44,540 nt of DNA from Lachnospiraceae bacterium (GCA_017456585.1 JAFTJD010000079.1:1-44540); one strand, 5' to 3'; positions 8,604 through 17,179 are shown, counted from the first letter of the stretch. Translations and numbers: made by a program. Notes: generated from the letters alone by a model not told the origin.

Positions 8604-10073
8604 TTACTTCTCTTCTGCCTCTGCAGCAATCTCACCGGATTTTGCAACATTTTCATTACCTGTAAGCACCTTAGGCTTACGAATTCTAATATTAGTTATA
8701 TAGAAAATACCTACTAAAGGATAAACACATGTCATAATGAGTTCATAAGCTTCGCCAAGTATATCCTTAAGAATAAATAAAACAAAAAGCAAAAAGACGA
8801 TAGTTTTAATAGGAAGTCCCTGGCAATATTTATCACCTTCGGCAATATCCGTCTTAGAGCTGGCTGCAAGATAAGCAAGTCTTACTACAACCGAACCTAT
8901 ATAAAATACATAGAACAGAATATGTACAACACTGTCCAATCCCATTGCCCAACCAATTAAACAAGGTAAGATACCAAATCCAACTAAATCACTAAGGGAA
9001 TCAACATGTGTTCCATATCTCTTCTCGTCAGATGACCAATTCTTACTACTATTAACTTTTCTGTCAAGGAGCTCAACAAAGAAAGCAAGAATAAGGCACA
9101 TCATTGCACTAATAACTTGAAGCTTAAGAGCCATAAATGAACCAAAAACTCCAAATACTAATGCCAAATATGATAAAAGTACTGTCCAACTATAAACTCC
9201 GAGGAAACTATGCTTCGTAAGAGGTGCTTCTGCTGCCGACAGAACGCCTTCCACCTCTTTAGAATCTGTCTTCTTAGCTTCTCTAGCATTAACCTTAGCC
9301 ACTTTAGCCTCTGCTCTGGCTATAATCTTAGCATCAGTAGCTTTTTCTTCTTCCGTTCTCATATCAAGACATTCTTGAATCTTGGTTCTGATACGCTCTT
9401 TTACAAGTGTACTAATCTGCTGAGTATTCATATCCTTATATTCTTCATAAGGAATAGGCTCAAGAAAATGAAGCTGTGTCTTAACCTTCTTAAGTGAATT
9501 AATTCCAAACGGTTTAAATGAATCAACAAGTGCAACCGGAATGATAGGACAGCCTGCCTTAAGCGCCATCTTAAATGAACCGGCATGAAATTCTATAAGT
9601 TCATTACGGTTATCTACATATCCTGCTTCAGGGAAAATAAGATATTTCCTACCTGCTTTAACTTCCTTAATAATTCTGATAATCTCAGTCCCCTGCTGTC
9701 TTAAATCGTTCTTCACGAATCTTGCGCCTCTAACCAAATCAATAATCTGCTTAGCTATAGGTTTAGACGCTGTAACACTATCAATAACAACACTACAAGG
9801 CTTGTCATGTGCAGATATTATTCCGAGAGCATCATACTTACCCTGATGGTTAGCATACATGATGTAACCACCCTCTTTAGGAAGATTCTCTTTACCGGTA
9901 ACATGCGTATGGATTCTTCCCTTACGCTTTACTATATTAACTATCTTCTGTGCCAAACGATAACATTTATATTCATCATACTTCTCCGGATGTTTTATAT
10001 AATGATTCATCAACGGCACAAAATAAAAAATCAAAAATATGCTTGCCAATATTATATAATAAAATCTAATCAA
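8604..10073 (-). CDS. fusion: PlsC-like acyltransferase plus CDP-alcohol phosphatidyltransferase
   Basis: A 489-residue two-domain membrane protein for phospholipid synthesis. After an N-terminal membrane segment, residues 50-235 form a PlsC-like 1-acylglycerol-3-phosphate acyltransferase with N-H76-x4-D81 and FPEAGY at 147-152. An alanine/lysine-rich linker (about 240-275) leads to a C-terminal, multi-helix CDP-alcohol phosphatidyltransferase domain of PssA type. There the second half of the signature (G354-x3-D358-x3-D362) is intact. The first half, normally D-x2-D-G-x2-A-R, reads ELLDRKVNS. The start is a TTG at 10073 with AGAAGGG 6 nt before it. The fusion would couple phosphatidate formation to head-group transfer. 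The altered motif leaves activity of the second domain uncertain. Confidence 0.85.
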   Translation of the reverse strand: MIRFYYIILASIFLIFYFVPLMNHYIKHPEKYDEYKCYRLAQKIVNIVKRKGRIHTHVTGKENLPKEGGYIMYANHQGKYDALGIISAHDKPCSVVIDSVTASKPIAKQIIDLVRGARFVKNDLRQQGTEIIRIIKEVKAGRKYLIFPEAGYVDNRNELIEFHAGSFKMALKAGCPIIPVALVDSFKPFGINSLKKVKTQLHFLEPIPYEEYKDMNTQQISTLVKERIRTKIQECLDMRTEEEKATDAKIIARAEAKVAKVNAREAKKTDSKEVEGVLSAAEAPLTKHSFLGVYSWTVLLSYLALVFGVFGSFMALKLQVISAMMCLILAFFVELLDRKVNSSKNWSSDEKRYGTHVDSLSDLVGFGILPCLIGWAMGLDSVVHILFYVFYIGSVVVRLAYLAASSKTDIAEGDKYCQGLPIKTIVFLLFVLFILKDILGEAYELIMTCVYPLVGIFYITNIRIRKPKVLTGNENVAKSGEIAAEAEEK

Positions 10074-10153
10074 ATATATCCCTTCTATCTCTTTGTATTT
10101 TAATAATTTTTATCTTATCACGTAATAAAATATACCATATAAAACGACTTTTT

Positions 10154-10939
10154 TCAAGTCTCACGACTCAAATAGTCACGCATTGATTTGAGTGCACTTT
10201 TTTCCAATCTTGATACCTGCGCCTGAGAAATATGGATTTCATCTGCGACTTCCATCTGTGTTTTACCATCGTAAAAACGCATATTGATTATCTGTTTTTC
10301 TCTGTCGCTTAGTCTTTTTATTGCTTCAGAAAGAGCAATTTCTTCAACCCATTTCTCTTCTTTATTATTTTTATCACTTATCTGATCCATAACATAAAGT
10401 GTATCTCCACCTTCTGTATAGACAGGCTCATATAACGATACCGGACTTTGAATCGCATCAAGTGCCATAACTATCTCTTCTTTCCCGACACCAATCTCTT
10501 CTGCTATTTCAGTTATAGTCGGCTCTTTAAGATTCTTCTTAATGAGCATCTCCTTTGTATAAATAGCTTTATATGCGATATCCCTTAGTGAACGACTTAC
10601 TCTTATAGAATTGTTATCTCTTAGGTAACGTCTGACCTCTCCGATAATCATCGGAACCGCATAAGTCGAAAACTTTACATTCTGTGTAATATCAAAATTA
10701 TCAATAGCTTTTATCAACCCTATACAACCTATCTGAAACAAATCATCTATATTCTCGTTACTATTTGAAAATCTTTGAATCACACTCAACACAAGCCTTA
10801 GATTACCACGTATATATTCCTCTCGTGCCTCCTTATCTCCTTGTAAAATTCTTGCAAACAACTCCTCTTTTTGCTTTTCATTAAGCAGCGGAAGTTTCGC
10901 TGTATTAACACCACATATCTCAACCTTATAAGAAGCCAT
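10154..10939 (-). CDS. sigG: sporulation sigma factor SigG
   Basis: SigG drives late forespore gene expression. The 261-residue protein carries the SigG N-terminus (KVEICGVNTAKLPLL), region 2 (DDLFQIGCIGLIKAIDNFD; YAVPMIIGEVRRYLRD), region 3 and the region 4 helix-turn-helix (TQMEVADEIHISQAQVSRLE). The ATG at 10939 is chosen because GGGAGG lies 9 nt upstream and the homologous N-terminus begins there. In many Firmicutes sigG follows spoIIGA-sigE; here it stands alone behind an ABC-F gene. With cotJABC it indicates a spore-forming host. I could not convincingly identify its own forespore promoter. Confidence 0.95.
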   Translation of the reverse strand: MASYKVEICGVNTAKLPLLNEKQKEELFARILQGDKEAREEYIRGNLRLVLSVIQRFSNSNENIDDLFQIGCIGLIKAIDNFDITQNVKFSTYAVPMIIGEVRRYLRDNNSIRVSRSLRDIAYKAIYTKEMLIKKNLKEPTITEIAEEIGVGKEEIVMALDAIQSPVSLYEPVYTEGGDTLYVMDQISDKNNKEEKWVEEIALSEAIKRLSDREKQIINMRFYDGKTQMEVADEIHISQAQVSRLEKSALKSMRDYLSRET

Positions 10940-11050
10940 AACGAAAATCCTCCCAGAAATTAATCTAGTTAAATGATTCTCATTATGGCTTCTTAATATA
11001 CTCTGTATTACTAAAATAAAAAAATTATTAGTCCTTGACAAATCAAGTTA

Positions 11051-12685
11051 TTAGTTATCTGACTCCGCATCATTATTGTTATAAACCTGACGTTTTCTTG
11101 CCATTTCATCGCTTTCAAGATATTCATCATAGGTAGTCTGCTTATCAATAAGTCCACCCGGAAGAATCTCCATGATACGGTTAGCTGTTGTCTGAACAAA
11201 CTGATGATCTCTACATGAGAACAAAATTACGCCCGGATATTTGATAACACCATTGTTAAGGGCTGTGATAGATTCCATATCAAGATGGTTGGTAGGCTCA
11301 TCAAAAAGGAGGACATTAGCACCTGAAATCATCATCTTAGAAAGTAAACATCTTACCTTCTCACCACCTGATAATACCTTAACCTTCTTAACACCGTCAT
11401 CTCCGGCAAAAAGCATTCTTCCAAGGAAACCTCTTACGTAAGTAGCATCCTTAATGGCTGAATACTGTGTAAGCCAATCTACAATAGTAAGTTCATTATC
11501 GAACTCCGCATTGCTGTCCTTAGGGAAATATGCCTGTGATGTTGTTATTCCCCACTTATATGAACCACTGTCCGGCTCAAGCTCTCCTGCAAGAATACGG
11601 AACAACGTAGTCTTTGCAAGCTCATTACTGCCAACAAATGCAATCTTATCATTCTTATTAACTATGAATGAAATGTTATCAAGAACCTTCTCTCCATCAA
11701 TTGTTTTAGAAAGATTCTCAACTGTAAGAACCTCGTTACCGATTTCTCTTTCAGGTCTGAAATCAATGTATGGATACTTTCTGCTTGAAGGCTTAATCTC
11801 ATCAAGTTCGATTTTCTCAAGAGCCTTCTTTCTTGAAGTAGCCTGCTTTGACTTAGAAGCATTAGCACTGAATCGCTGAATAAATTCCTGTAACTCTTTA
11901 ATCTTCTCTTCTTTCTTCTTATTAGCCTCTTTCATCTGCTTAATAAGAAGCTGGCTTGACTCATACCAGAAGTCATAGTTACCTGCATATAACTGTATCT
12001 TATTGTAATCAATATCTGCAATATGAGTACATACTTTATTAAGGAAGTAACGGTCATGTGATACAACGATTACAGTATTCTCGAAGTTAATAAGGAATTC
12101 CTCAAGCCATGCAATAGCATCAAGGTCCAAGTGGTTAGTAGGCTCATCGAGTAAAAGAATATCAGGATTACCGAATAAAGCCTGAGCAAGAAGAACCTTA
12201 ACCTTCTCAGGGCCTGCAAGTTCACTCATCTGCTTATAATGAAGTTCTGTAGGAATACCAAGTCCGTTGAGAAGTGTTGCTGCATCTGATTCAGCTTCCC
12301 ATCCGTTCATCTCTGCGAACTCGCCCTCAAGCTCACTCGCACGAATACCATCTTCATCAGTAAAATCCTCTTTTGCATAGATAGCATCCTTTTCCTTCAT
12401 TATCTCATAAAGTCTTTTATTACCGAGTATAACCGTATCAAGTACAGGATACTGATCATATTTGAAATGATCCTGCTGTAAGAATGAAAGACGCTGTCCC
12501 GGAGTTATAACGATTGAACCGTTAGTTGAATCAAGCTGTCCTGAAAGAATCTTAAGAAATGTTGATTTGCCGGCACCGTTTGCTCCGATAAGTCCGTAAC
12601 AATTACCCTCCGTAAACTTAATATTTACATCTTCGAATAATGCTTTCTTACCAATTCTCAATGTAATACCATTTGCACTAATCAT
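11051..12685 (-). CDS. ABC-F family ATPase
   Basis: ABC-F proteins are soluble twin-ATPase proteins that act on the ribosome. NBD1 has Walker A GANGAGKST, a LAGPEKVK signature in place of LSGGQ, and Walker B ILLLDEPTNHLDLD. A helical linker with EANKKKEEKIKELQEF follows. NBD2 has signature LSGGEKVR and Walker B VLLFDEPTNHLDME, but its Walker A reads GSNELAKTT with both inner glycines replaced. The 544-residue length fits a YbiT/YkpA-type member; no antibiotic-resistance subtype can be assigned. GAGGTC lies upstream of the ATG. The gene is preceded by a 175-bp palindrome cluster that may be part of its leader, and sigG follows. Confidence 0.9.
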   Translation of the reverse strand: MISANGITLRIGKKALFEDVNIKFTEGNCYGLIGANGAGKSTFLKILSGQLDSTNGSIVITPGQRLSFLQQDHFKYDQYPVLDTVILGNKRLYEIMKEKDAIYAKEDFTDEDGIRASELEGEFAEMNGWEAESDAATLLNGLGIPTELHYKQMSELAGPEKVKVLLAQALFGNPDILLLDEPTNHLDLDAIAWLEEFLINFENTVIVVSHDRYFLNKVCTHIADIDYNKIQLYAGNYDFWYESSQLLIKQMKEANKKKEEKIKELQEFIQRFSANASKSKQATSRKKALEKIELDEIKPSSRKYPYIDFRPEREIGNEVLTVENLSKTIDGEKVLDNISFIVNKNDKIAFVGSNELAKTTLFRILAGELEPDSGSYKWGITTSQAYFPKDSNAEFDNELTIVDWLTQYSAIKDATYVRGFLGRMLFAGDDGVKKVKVLSGGEKVRCLLSKMMISGANVLLFDEPTNHLDMESITALNNGVIKYPGVILFSCRDHQFVQTTANRIMEILPGGLIDKQTTYDEYLESDEMARKRQVYNNNDAESDN

Positions 12686-12713
12686 ATACTGACCTCTTTC
12701 TATAAATGTTATA

Positions 12714-12888
12714 TAGCAAGCTCGAAGCAGAGCTTCTCGCTGTTCTTGCGCCCATCAAATGAAAGCATAAATGCTTTCGTTTGCCCTCCAAGTTACACCG
12801 CATCTTGCAAGCGAGCTTGCATCTGTCGCTGTATAACTTGGATGACAGACGAAATCGCTTCGCGATTTCGCTTGATGAGCTTTTGCTA
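12714..12888. repeat. cluster of nested palindromes (cloverleaf-like element)
   Basis: Outer arms TAGCAAGCTC (12714-12723) and GAGCTTTTGCTA (12877-12888) are complementary apart from a 2-nt bulge. Between them lie hairpins at 12724-12736 (5 bp), 12756-12783 (12-nt arms, one T-G pair), 12787-12842 (9 bp, enclosing a further 6-bp hairpin at 12806-12821) and 12850-12870 (9 bp, 3-nt loop). The element fills the space between the tRNA-Glu terminator and the ABC-F gene. ORFs on both strands here are by-products of the symmetry. It may be a dispersed palindromic repeat, a MITE remnant or a structured RNA leader. Confidence 0.7.
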
Positions 12889-12889
12889 C

Positions 12890-12919
12890 AAAAAAATGCT
12901 GAAACGATAAGTTTCAACA
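12890..12919 (-). terminator. terminator of tRNA-Glu copy 1
   Basis: On the minus strand a TGAAAC/GTTTCA stem (12899-12916), with partial flanking pairing, is followed by seven T residues at 12896-12890. Confidence 0.75.
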
Positions 12920-12949
12920 TTCTAGGGTTGGACTATTCTAAACGAATAA

Positions 12950-13021
12950 CAGCTCGTAGGGGAATCGAACCCCTGTTTTCGCCGTGAGAGGGCGACGTCT
13001 TAACCCCTTGACCAACGAGCC
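12950..13021 (-). tRNA. tRNA-Glu (anticodon CTC), copy 1
   Basis: A 72-nt cloverleaf with acceptor GGCTCGT. The anticodon stem TCGCC/GGCGA encloses CTCTCAC, giving anticodon CTC for GAG. The acceptor ends in a G1-U72 wobble and discriminator G73 by direct reading. CCA is not encoded. It is identical to the copy at 17030-17101. Confidence 0.93.
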
Positions 13022-13033
13022 TTACGAAGATAG

Positions 13034-13062
13034 ATAATATCATACTTCCAAATAAAATGCAA
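13034..13062 (-). promoter_or_regulatory. promoter of tRNA-Glu copy 1
   Basis: TTGCAT (13062-13057), a 17-nt spacer and TATTAT (13039-13034) precede the tRNA on the minus strand. Confidence 0.8.
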
Positions 13063-13104
13063 GCACTTTTTTCAAAAAAAGTAAAATATTATTTCACCAC
13101 GATA

Positions 13105-13431
13105 TCAGAACACCATTTGTACCATAATCATATAGCATACTGTTCCTGTTACAATGCTTATAAGTGTATTTCTTTTCCACACATATAACACGCCTACCAC
13201 CATACATGCAATGAGCTGCGGCAGAAAACCCGAAACACTCTCAAAGCTTGTATCCTTAAGGCAATATACAACAAGCATTCCCATAACTGCATATGGCAGA
13301 ACCTTGCTAAGCTTCTCTATTATAGCCGGTGTCTTCTTATTTCCGTTAAATACAACAAAAGGCAGAAAACGAAGCATTGCCGTTATAAGAGCGATGACCG
13401 CAACTGCTATCCAAACATAGTAATTATTCAT
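13105..13431 (-). CDS. azlD: AzlD-type branched-chain amino acid export subunit (pair 1)
   Basis: AzlD is the small membrane partner of AzlC in export of branched-chain amino acids and analogues. This copy is about 108 residues with four hydrophobic segments and the family's N-terminal pattern (AVIALITAMLRFLPFVVF). The ATG at 13431 is chosen because GGAGG lies 9 nt upstream, inside the end of azlC; it overlaps azlC by 8 bp, indicating translational coupling. An upstream GTG at 13440 is less likely. A second azlCD pair lies at 17753-18753. Confidence 0.85.
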   Translation of the reverse strand: MNNYYVWIAVAVIALITAMLRFLPFVVFNGNKKTPAIIEKLSKVLPYAVMGMLVVYCLKDTSFESVSGFLPQLIACMVVGVLYVWKRNTLISIVTGTVCYMIMVQMVF

Positions 13432-14113
13432 GTCGCACACCCTCCTTATATAAGCAAAGTGAAACCGCTATCACCAACATCGTAGGTATCAGGAAATTAT
13501 CCCTTCCGAATATAAGGAGGCATAACAGTGATGCGCCTGTTCCGATAATAGCCGGAATATGCTTCTTGGTACTTAACCATTGTTCAAGAAATACTGTAAG
13601 GAAAAGTGCAGTCAGAGCAAAATCAATTCCTTCGCTGTTAAATTTCACAACAGAGCCTATCACTGCCCCAAGAAGTGAACCTGTAATCCAGTACATATGG
13701 TTAAAAAGCGATACCCAAAGATAATAACCTTTTCTATCCTTCTTCTGAATCGTAGCATCATCGTTACACACCAGTGAATAGGTTTCATCCGTCAGCGCAA
13801 ATATAAGATACGGTTTACATTTACCCATATTCTTATATTTATCAATCATTGATATTCCGTAGAAAAGATGTCTTGCATTCATTACAAGTGTTGTAATTCC
13901 AACAACAAGCAAAGGTGCTCCGCCCGCCAGCATACCTACTGCCACATACTGAACTGAGCCTGCATATATAAACAAGCTCATTGCCAATGTTAACAGTACA
14001 CCAAACCCATCAGTTTTCATAATAATGCCAAATCCAAATCCCAACACCAGATATCCGGTCATTACCGGCAGTGTATCTGTTAATGCTTTTTTAAGCATTG
14101 CTTTACCACCCAT
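13424..14113 (-). CDS. azlC: AzlC-type branched-chain amino acid export permease (pair 1)
   Basis: This is a multi-span membrane protein of 229 residues with the AzlC hallmarks G-Y-L-V-L-G-F-G-F-G near the N-terminus, M-N-A-R-H-L-F-Y-G around residue 77 and F-A-L-T-D-E-T-Y-S. With AzlD it forms a bipartite amino acid exporter. It starts 8 bp after the six-hairpin hydrolase gene, whose end carries the GAGGGG used as ribosome binding site. An ATG five codons later with GGTGG upstream is an alternative start. Co-transcription with the hydrolase is likely by spacing, although no functional link is obvious. Confidence 0.88.
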   Translation of the reverse strand: MGGKAMLKKALTDTLPVMTGYLVLGFGFGIIMKTDGFGVLLTLAMSLFIYAGSVQYVAVGMLAGGAPLLVVGITTLVMNARHLFYGISMIDKYKNMGKCKPYLIFALTDETYSLVCNDDATIQKKDRKGYYLWVSLFNHMYWITGSLLGAVIGSVVKFNSEGIDFALTALFLTVFLEQWLSTKKHIPAIIGTGASLLCLLIFGRDNFLIPTMLVIAVSLCLYKEGVRHE

Positions 14114-14121
14114 TATGTTAT

Positions 14122-16002
14122 TTACCCCTCGTCCATATTTCTAAGCATAAAATATAAGCCCCAGTCCTGGTCATTGGCGTAGGCGTCATAATAACCTGCT
14201 TCTATGCCATTGACAGATGCGGGATACACATATGCACAAGATGCACTACCATCTGCGAAAATCAAACTAAGAACGGCTCTGTACGCCGCCTGTGCCTTAC
14301 GCATATATTCATCATCCTTCATTATAATCGCATATTCCTTATATGCATGTGCTGTAAGCGCACTCCAATAATGAGGATAAGTATCTCCGTATAATTTTTT
14401 CTTTCCGAACCAGTATCCATCCCAATGTCTTATTGCGACCTCATACATATGATAATCCGGCTGAAGTCCGTTAAACATTTCAAGAACATTAAGCTGAAGC
14501 TTTGCGGCATCAAGATATCTGACATCCTTCGTAATCTTATACATCTGCAAAAGTATATTTACCGCCGGAGCAACAATACTCTGCTCAAAATTCACCTCAT
14601 GTCTCGGATAATTAGTTCCTGTACTTATTATATAATCACAATGCTCCCTGAAGTATCTCATAAGCATATCTCTGTATTCTGACATGCCCCCGGCCGCATC
14701 TAATCCCTTAATAATTCTTTCAATCGGCACTTCTATGGCATAGAAATGTGCTCCTCCCTGCTCATAGAAAGCCTTTATTACCTTATAAGCTGTTACAAGG
14801 TATTTTTTATCCCCGTATAAGCTATAAAGTTCCAGATAGAACACGCTTATCCATGGGTAATTATATAATCGCTTATAAGAGTCATCACGCTGATAATCAT
14901 TAAATACTAATCCTGTTTCTACGTCAACAATCTCTCTTTCGATATATTCTATATACATTTTAAGGCTCTTCTCAAGTGCTTCATCGCTATTCTCCCTTAG
15001 ATATCCGGCTATAAGATTACCCATGCATACACGTTCACGCGCTCCATTATAATCATTTTTCGGATTATAAAACATATGCTTCTCTTCATTGTCATATATG
15101 AGGTACGCTCCATCAAGCTTGCTCCCCGCCTTATGAAATTGCTGTTTATCCGCGATAAAATGACATCTTGCCTTAGCAAGCTCCATAAGCTTTGGCTGAA
15201 CGAGAATATTACAATGCGTTCTTATCCCTTTAACAGCTATTTTAAACGAATACTCTCCTGTCACGCTCGGTTTACCTTGTATTATGATAGTTCCATTTTC
15301 TATTATATAGCCGATAGAATTATCTGCACTCTCATATTTACCAAGCTTCATATCTCCAAGAATAAGCTCTATCTCTTCCTCTTCAAACTCAAATACAGGC
15401 TTTACTTCAACACGAATGTCCTCACCGTCAAAAAGCACATAATTATCTGCTTTTACCTCAATGTATCGTGGGCAATATACCTTAAGCTTCTCATAGAAGT
15501 CCATCTTACCCTCATGTTCAAACAAACACCATGCTATCTCAAAGCTTTCTCCCGGAACAAGTGAAACCGGCAATGGATGTAGCATGAAATCACCTCTATC
15601 GTTACTCATCCTGTCAAAATCGCGTTCCACACTATAGCCACCTATACTGCCCTCTGTAACTACCATTCCGAGATGCCCCGGTTCTCCGCCCATTCTAAGT
15701 GCCATAACATATGTTATATCCTCACCGCACCATATATGTGTATGGCATCGGTTCGTGATACAGGTTGCTGAATCCGTGTAATCATCATTAAAGGTTGTAT
15801 ATATAGCAATATCCTTAAGTGATGTGAATACATCCTTATCGCTTATATTGGTAAAAACATATTTCTCATGAATCAGACCATTACTATCCTTATCCACTAT
15901 CCTCTTACATTCTAATTCCTTAGGTGCTCTTACAGTTCCCCATGCATTCGCACCTTCCGTCCAATTCATCATATATTTATCGTTATTAAGTACCATGAGC
16001 AT
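14122..16002 (-). CDS. putative six-hairpin-type glycoside hydrolase
   Basis: This 626-residue protein has no signal peptide. The first 270 residues look like beta-sheet domains. The C-terminal 350 residues have the repeating helix pattern of an (alpha/alpha)6 barrel, with aromatic- and acid-rich motifs such as NDYQRDDSYKRLYNYPW, RHWDGYWFGKKKLYGDTYPHYWSAL and YANDQDWGLYFMLRN. It resembles six-hairpin glycosidases acting on uronic-acid or plant glycans (GH154-like is one possibility), but the family and substrate are not certain. A consensus promoter lies upstream, and an AraC regulator is encoded just before it in the same direction. GAGAGG lies 6 nt before the ATG at 16002. Confidence 0.65.
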   Translation of the reverse strand: MLMVLNNDKYMMNWTEGANAWGTVRAPKELECKRIVDKDSNGLIHEKYVFTNISDKDVFTSLKDIAIYTTFNDDYTDSATCITNRCHTHIWCGEDITYVMALRMGGEPGHLGMVVTEGSIGGYSVERDFDRMSNDRGDFMLHPLPVSLVPGESFEIAWCLFEHEGKMDFYEKLKVYCPRYIEVKADNYVLFDGEDIRVEVKPVFEFEEEEIELILGDMKLGKYESADNSIGYIIENGTIIIQGKPSVTGEYSFKIAVKGIRTHCNILVQPKLMELAKARCHFIADKQQFHKAGSKLDGAYLIYDNEEKHMFYNPKNDYNGARERVCMGNLIAGYLRENSDEALEKSLKMYIEYIEREIVDVETGLVFNDYQRDDSYKRLYNYPWISVFYLELYSLYGDKKYLVTAYKVIKAFYEQGGAHFYAIEVPIERIIKGLDAAGGMSEYRDMLMRYFREHCDYIISTGTNYPRHEVNFEQSIVAPAVNILLQMYKITKDVRYLDAAKLQLNVLEMFNGLQPDYHMYEVAIRHWDGYWFGKKKLYGDTYPHYWSALTAHAYKEYAIIMKDDEYMRKAQAAYRAVLSLIFADGSASCAYVYPASVNGIEAGYYDAYANDQDWGLYFMLRNMDEG

Positions 16003-16028
16003 AACCTTCCTCTCTATAATTTATGCTC
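15997..16028 (-). promoter_or_regulatory. inverted repeat enclosing the RBS of the six-hairpin hydrolase gene
   Basis: On the minus strand GAGCATAA (16028-16021) and TTATGCTC (16004-15997) form an 8-bp inverted repeat with a 16-nt loop. The loop holds GAGAGG and the right arm contains the start codon ATG. It could fold in the mRNA to modulate translation, or be a DNA operator overlapping the transcription start. Confidence 0.45.
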
Positions 16029-16057
16029 ATTATATTAACTTTCTCTCCGAAATACAA
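16029..16057 (-). promoter_or_regulatory. promoter of the six-hairpin hydrolase-azlCD unit
   Basis: TTGTAT (16057-16052), a 17-nt spacer and TATAAT (16034-16029) on the minus strand place the predicted transcript start about 20 nt before the ATG at 16002. Confidence 0.75.
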
Positions 16058-16089
16058 TGCAAAAATAAACCTATATTGAACAAAACATT

Positions 16090-16950
16090 CTAATCTTCTG
16101 TTATATATGTCCAGTTTTCTCTGGCTTTTCGCCTTGCCTCCCCGGGTGTTGCTCCCATAACCTTTTTAAATATGCGGTTAAAATATATAACCGTCTCAAA
16201 CCCTACCGCATGACTAATCTCATTTATCGCCATATCAGTCTCCTGCAACAGCTTATATGCATACTGAACCTTAAGCCTGTTAATATATTCTATTATAGTT
16301 ATTCCGGTCTGTTTCTTAAAAAGGCGGCACAGATAGCTTTTGCTAATCTCAAAATGCGCACTAATCTCATCAAGACTATTAATAACCATATAATTATCCT
16401 GAATGTAGGTTCCGATCGGAGAAGCATCCGATTCAACCTGATTTCCATTCAATGTACTCATACTTGTGCAATATTGCAACTCTTGTCGGCACTTCTGTTC
16501 TATACGTTGTTTATCTAATACATATATTAATTCTTCAAAGTATAACTTTTTATCTAACTCCTTCTTAACCACGAGCTCGGCTTTTTGCCACATATCCTTA
16601 AGTTGCTCTGCATCAAGCATAATTACATTATCATTAAAACAGTTTTTTATCCTATCCTGCCACAGCTTATCCCATTTAGAAGCAATATACCTTTCAGTAA
16701 ACTCTATACATATCCCTTTATAAGCAATCTTCCCAAAGCTTCTATGCGGTATCTGCGGCTTAATCATAGCCGCATCACCTACAGAAATATCATATAGCTT
16801 ATTACCTATAAACATACTTCGTTTACCTTCCGCAAGAATATATATTTCATATACATTATGCGAATGATATACCGGAAAGCTTCCGGCTTCCACAGTTTCC
16901 TCAAGTGATATATATATGTCATCCGATAATACCGAATTCATTACCTTCAT
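16090..16950 (-). CDS. AraC-family transcriptional regulator with cupin domain
   Basis: In this 286-residue protein the N-terminal half has a cupin-like sensor pattern (FPVYHSHNVYEIYILAEGK). The C-terminal 100 residues hold the two AraC helix-turn-helix motifs (SLDEISAHFEISKSYLCRLF; INEISHAVGFETVIYFNRIF). It lies directly upstream of the hydrolase gene in the same orientation, and the hydrolase has its own promoter. Such regulators usually bind a sugar and activate the neighbouring catabolic gene; the ligand is unknown. AAGGAAG precedes the ATG. Confidence 0.88.
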   Translation of the reverse strand: MKVMNSVLSDDIYISLEETVEAGSFPVYHSHNVYEIYILAEGKRSMFIGNKLYDISVGDAAMIKPQIPHRSFGKIAYKGICIEFTERYIASKWDKLWQDRIKNCFNDNVIMLDAEQLKDMWQKAELVVKKELDKKLYFEELIYVLDKQRIEQKCRQELQYCTSMSTLNGNQVESDASPIGTYIQDNYMVINSLDEISAHFEISKSYLCRLFKKQTGITIIEYINRLKVQYAYKLLQETDMAINEISHAVGFETVIYFNRIFKKVMGATPGEARRKARENWTYITED

Positions 16951-16970
16951 ACAAGACTACTTCCTTTTGA

Positions 16971-17011
16971 TAAAAATAAAGAAGCATTGAAAATGTTCTC
17001 TTCAATGCTTC
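16971..17011 (-). terminator. terminator of tRNA-Glu copy 2
   Basis: An 11-bp stem (GAAGCATTGAA / TTCAATGCTTC) with a 9-nt loop is followed on the minus strand by TTTATTTTTA. It separates the tRNA from the AraC gene. Confidence 0.85.
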
Positions 17012-17029
17012 TCTCTTCGTAATTATCAG

Positions 17030-17101
17030 CAGCTCGTAGGGGAATCGAACCCCTGTTTTCGCCGTGAGAGGGCGACGTCTTAACCCCTTGACCAACGAGC
17101 C
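17030..17101 (-). tRNA. tRNA-Glu (anticodon CTC), copy 2
   Basis: The sequence is identical to the tRNA at 12950-13021, including anticodon CTC and the terminal G-U pair. Promoter and terminator differ from copy 1, so the duplication is limited to the tRNA and a few flanking bases. Confidence 0.93.
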
Positions 17102-17113
17102 TTACAAGACGAT

Positions 17114-17142
17114 ATAATACTATATCTTTTTACAAAAATCAA
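17114..17142 (-). promoter_or_regulatory. promoter of tRNA-Glu copy 2
   Basis: TTGATT (17142-17137), a 17-nt spacer and TATTAT (17119-17114) on the minus strand. Confidence 0.75.
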
Positions 17143-17179
17143 GCATTTTTTTATTTTTTTGCAAAATTGTATAATACGA

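Noticed and set aside
12714..12888. Integron attC site or retron RNA
   Set aside because: No integrase or reverse transcriptase nearby and no attC core sites; the structure alone is insufficient.
12678..12987. Open reading frames on both strands across the palindrome cluster
   Set aside because: Composition follows the inverted repeats, there is no ribosome binding site, and they overlap a tRNA terminator.
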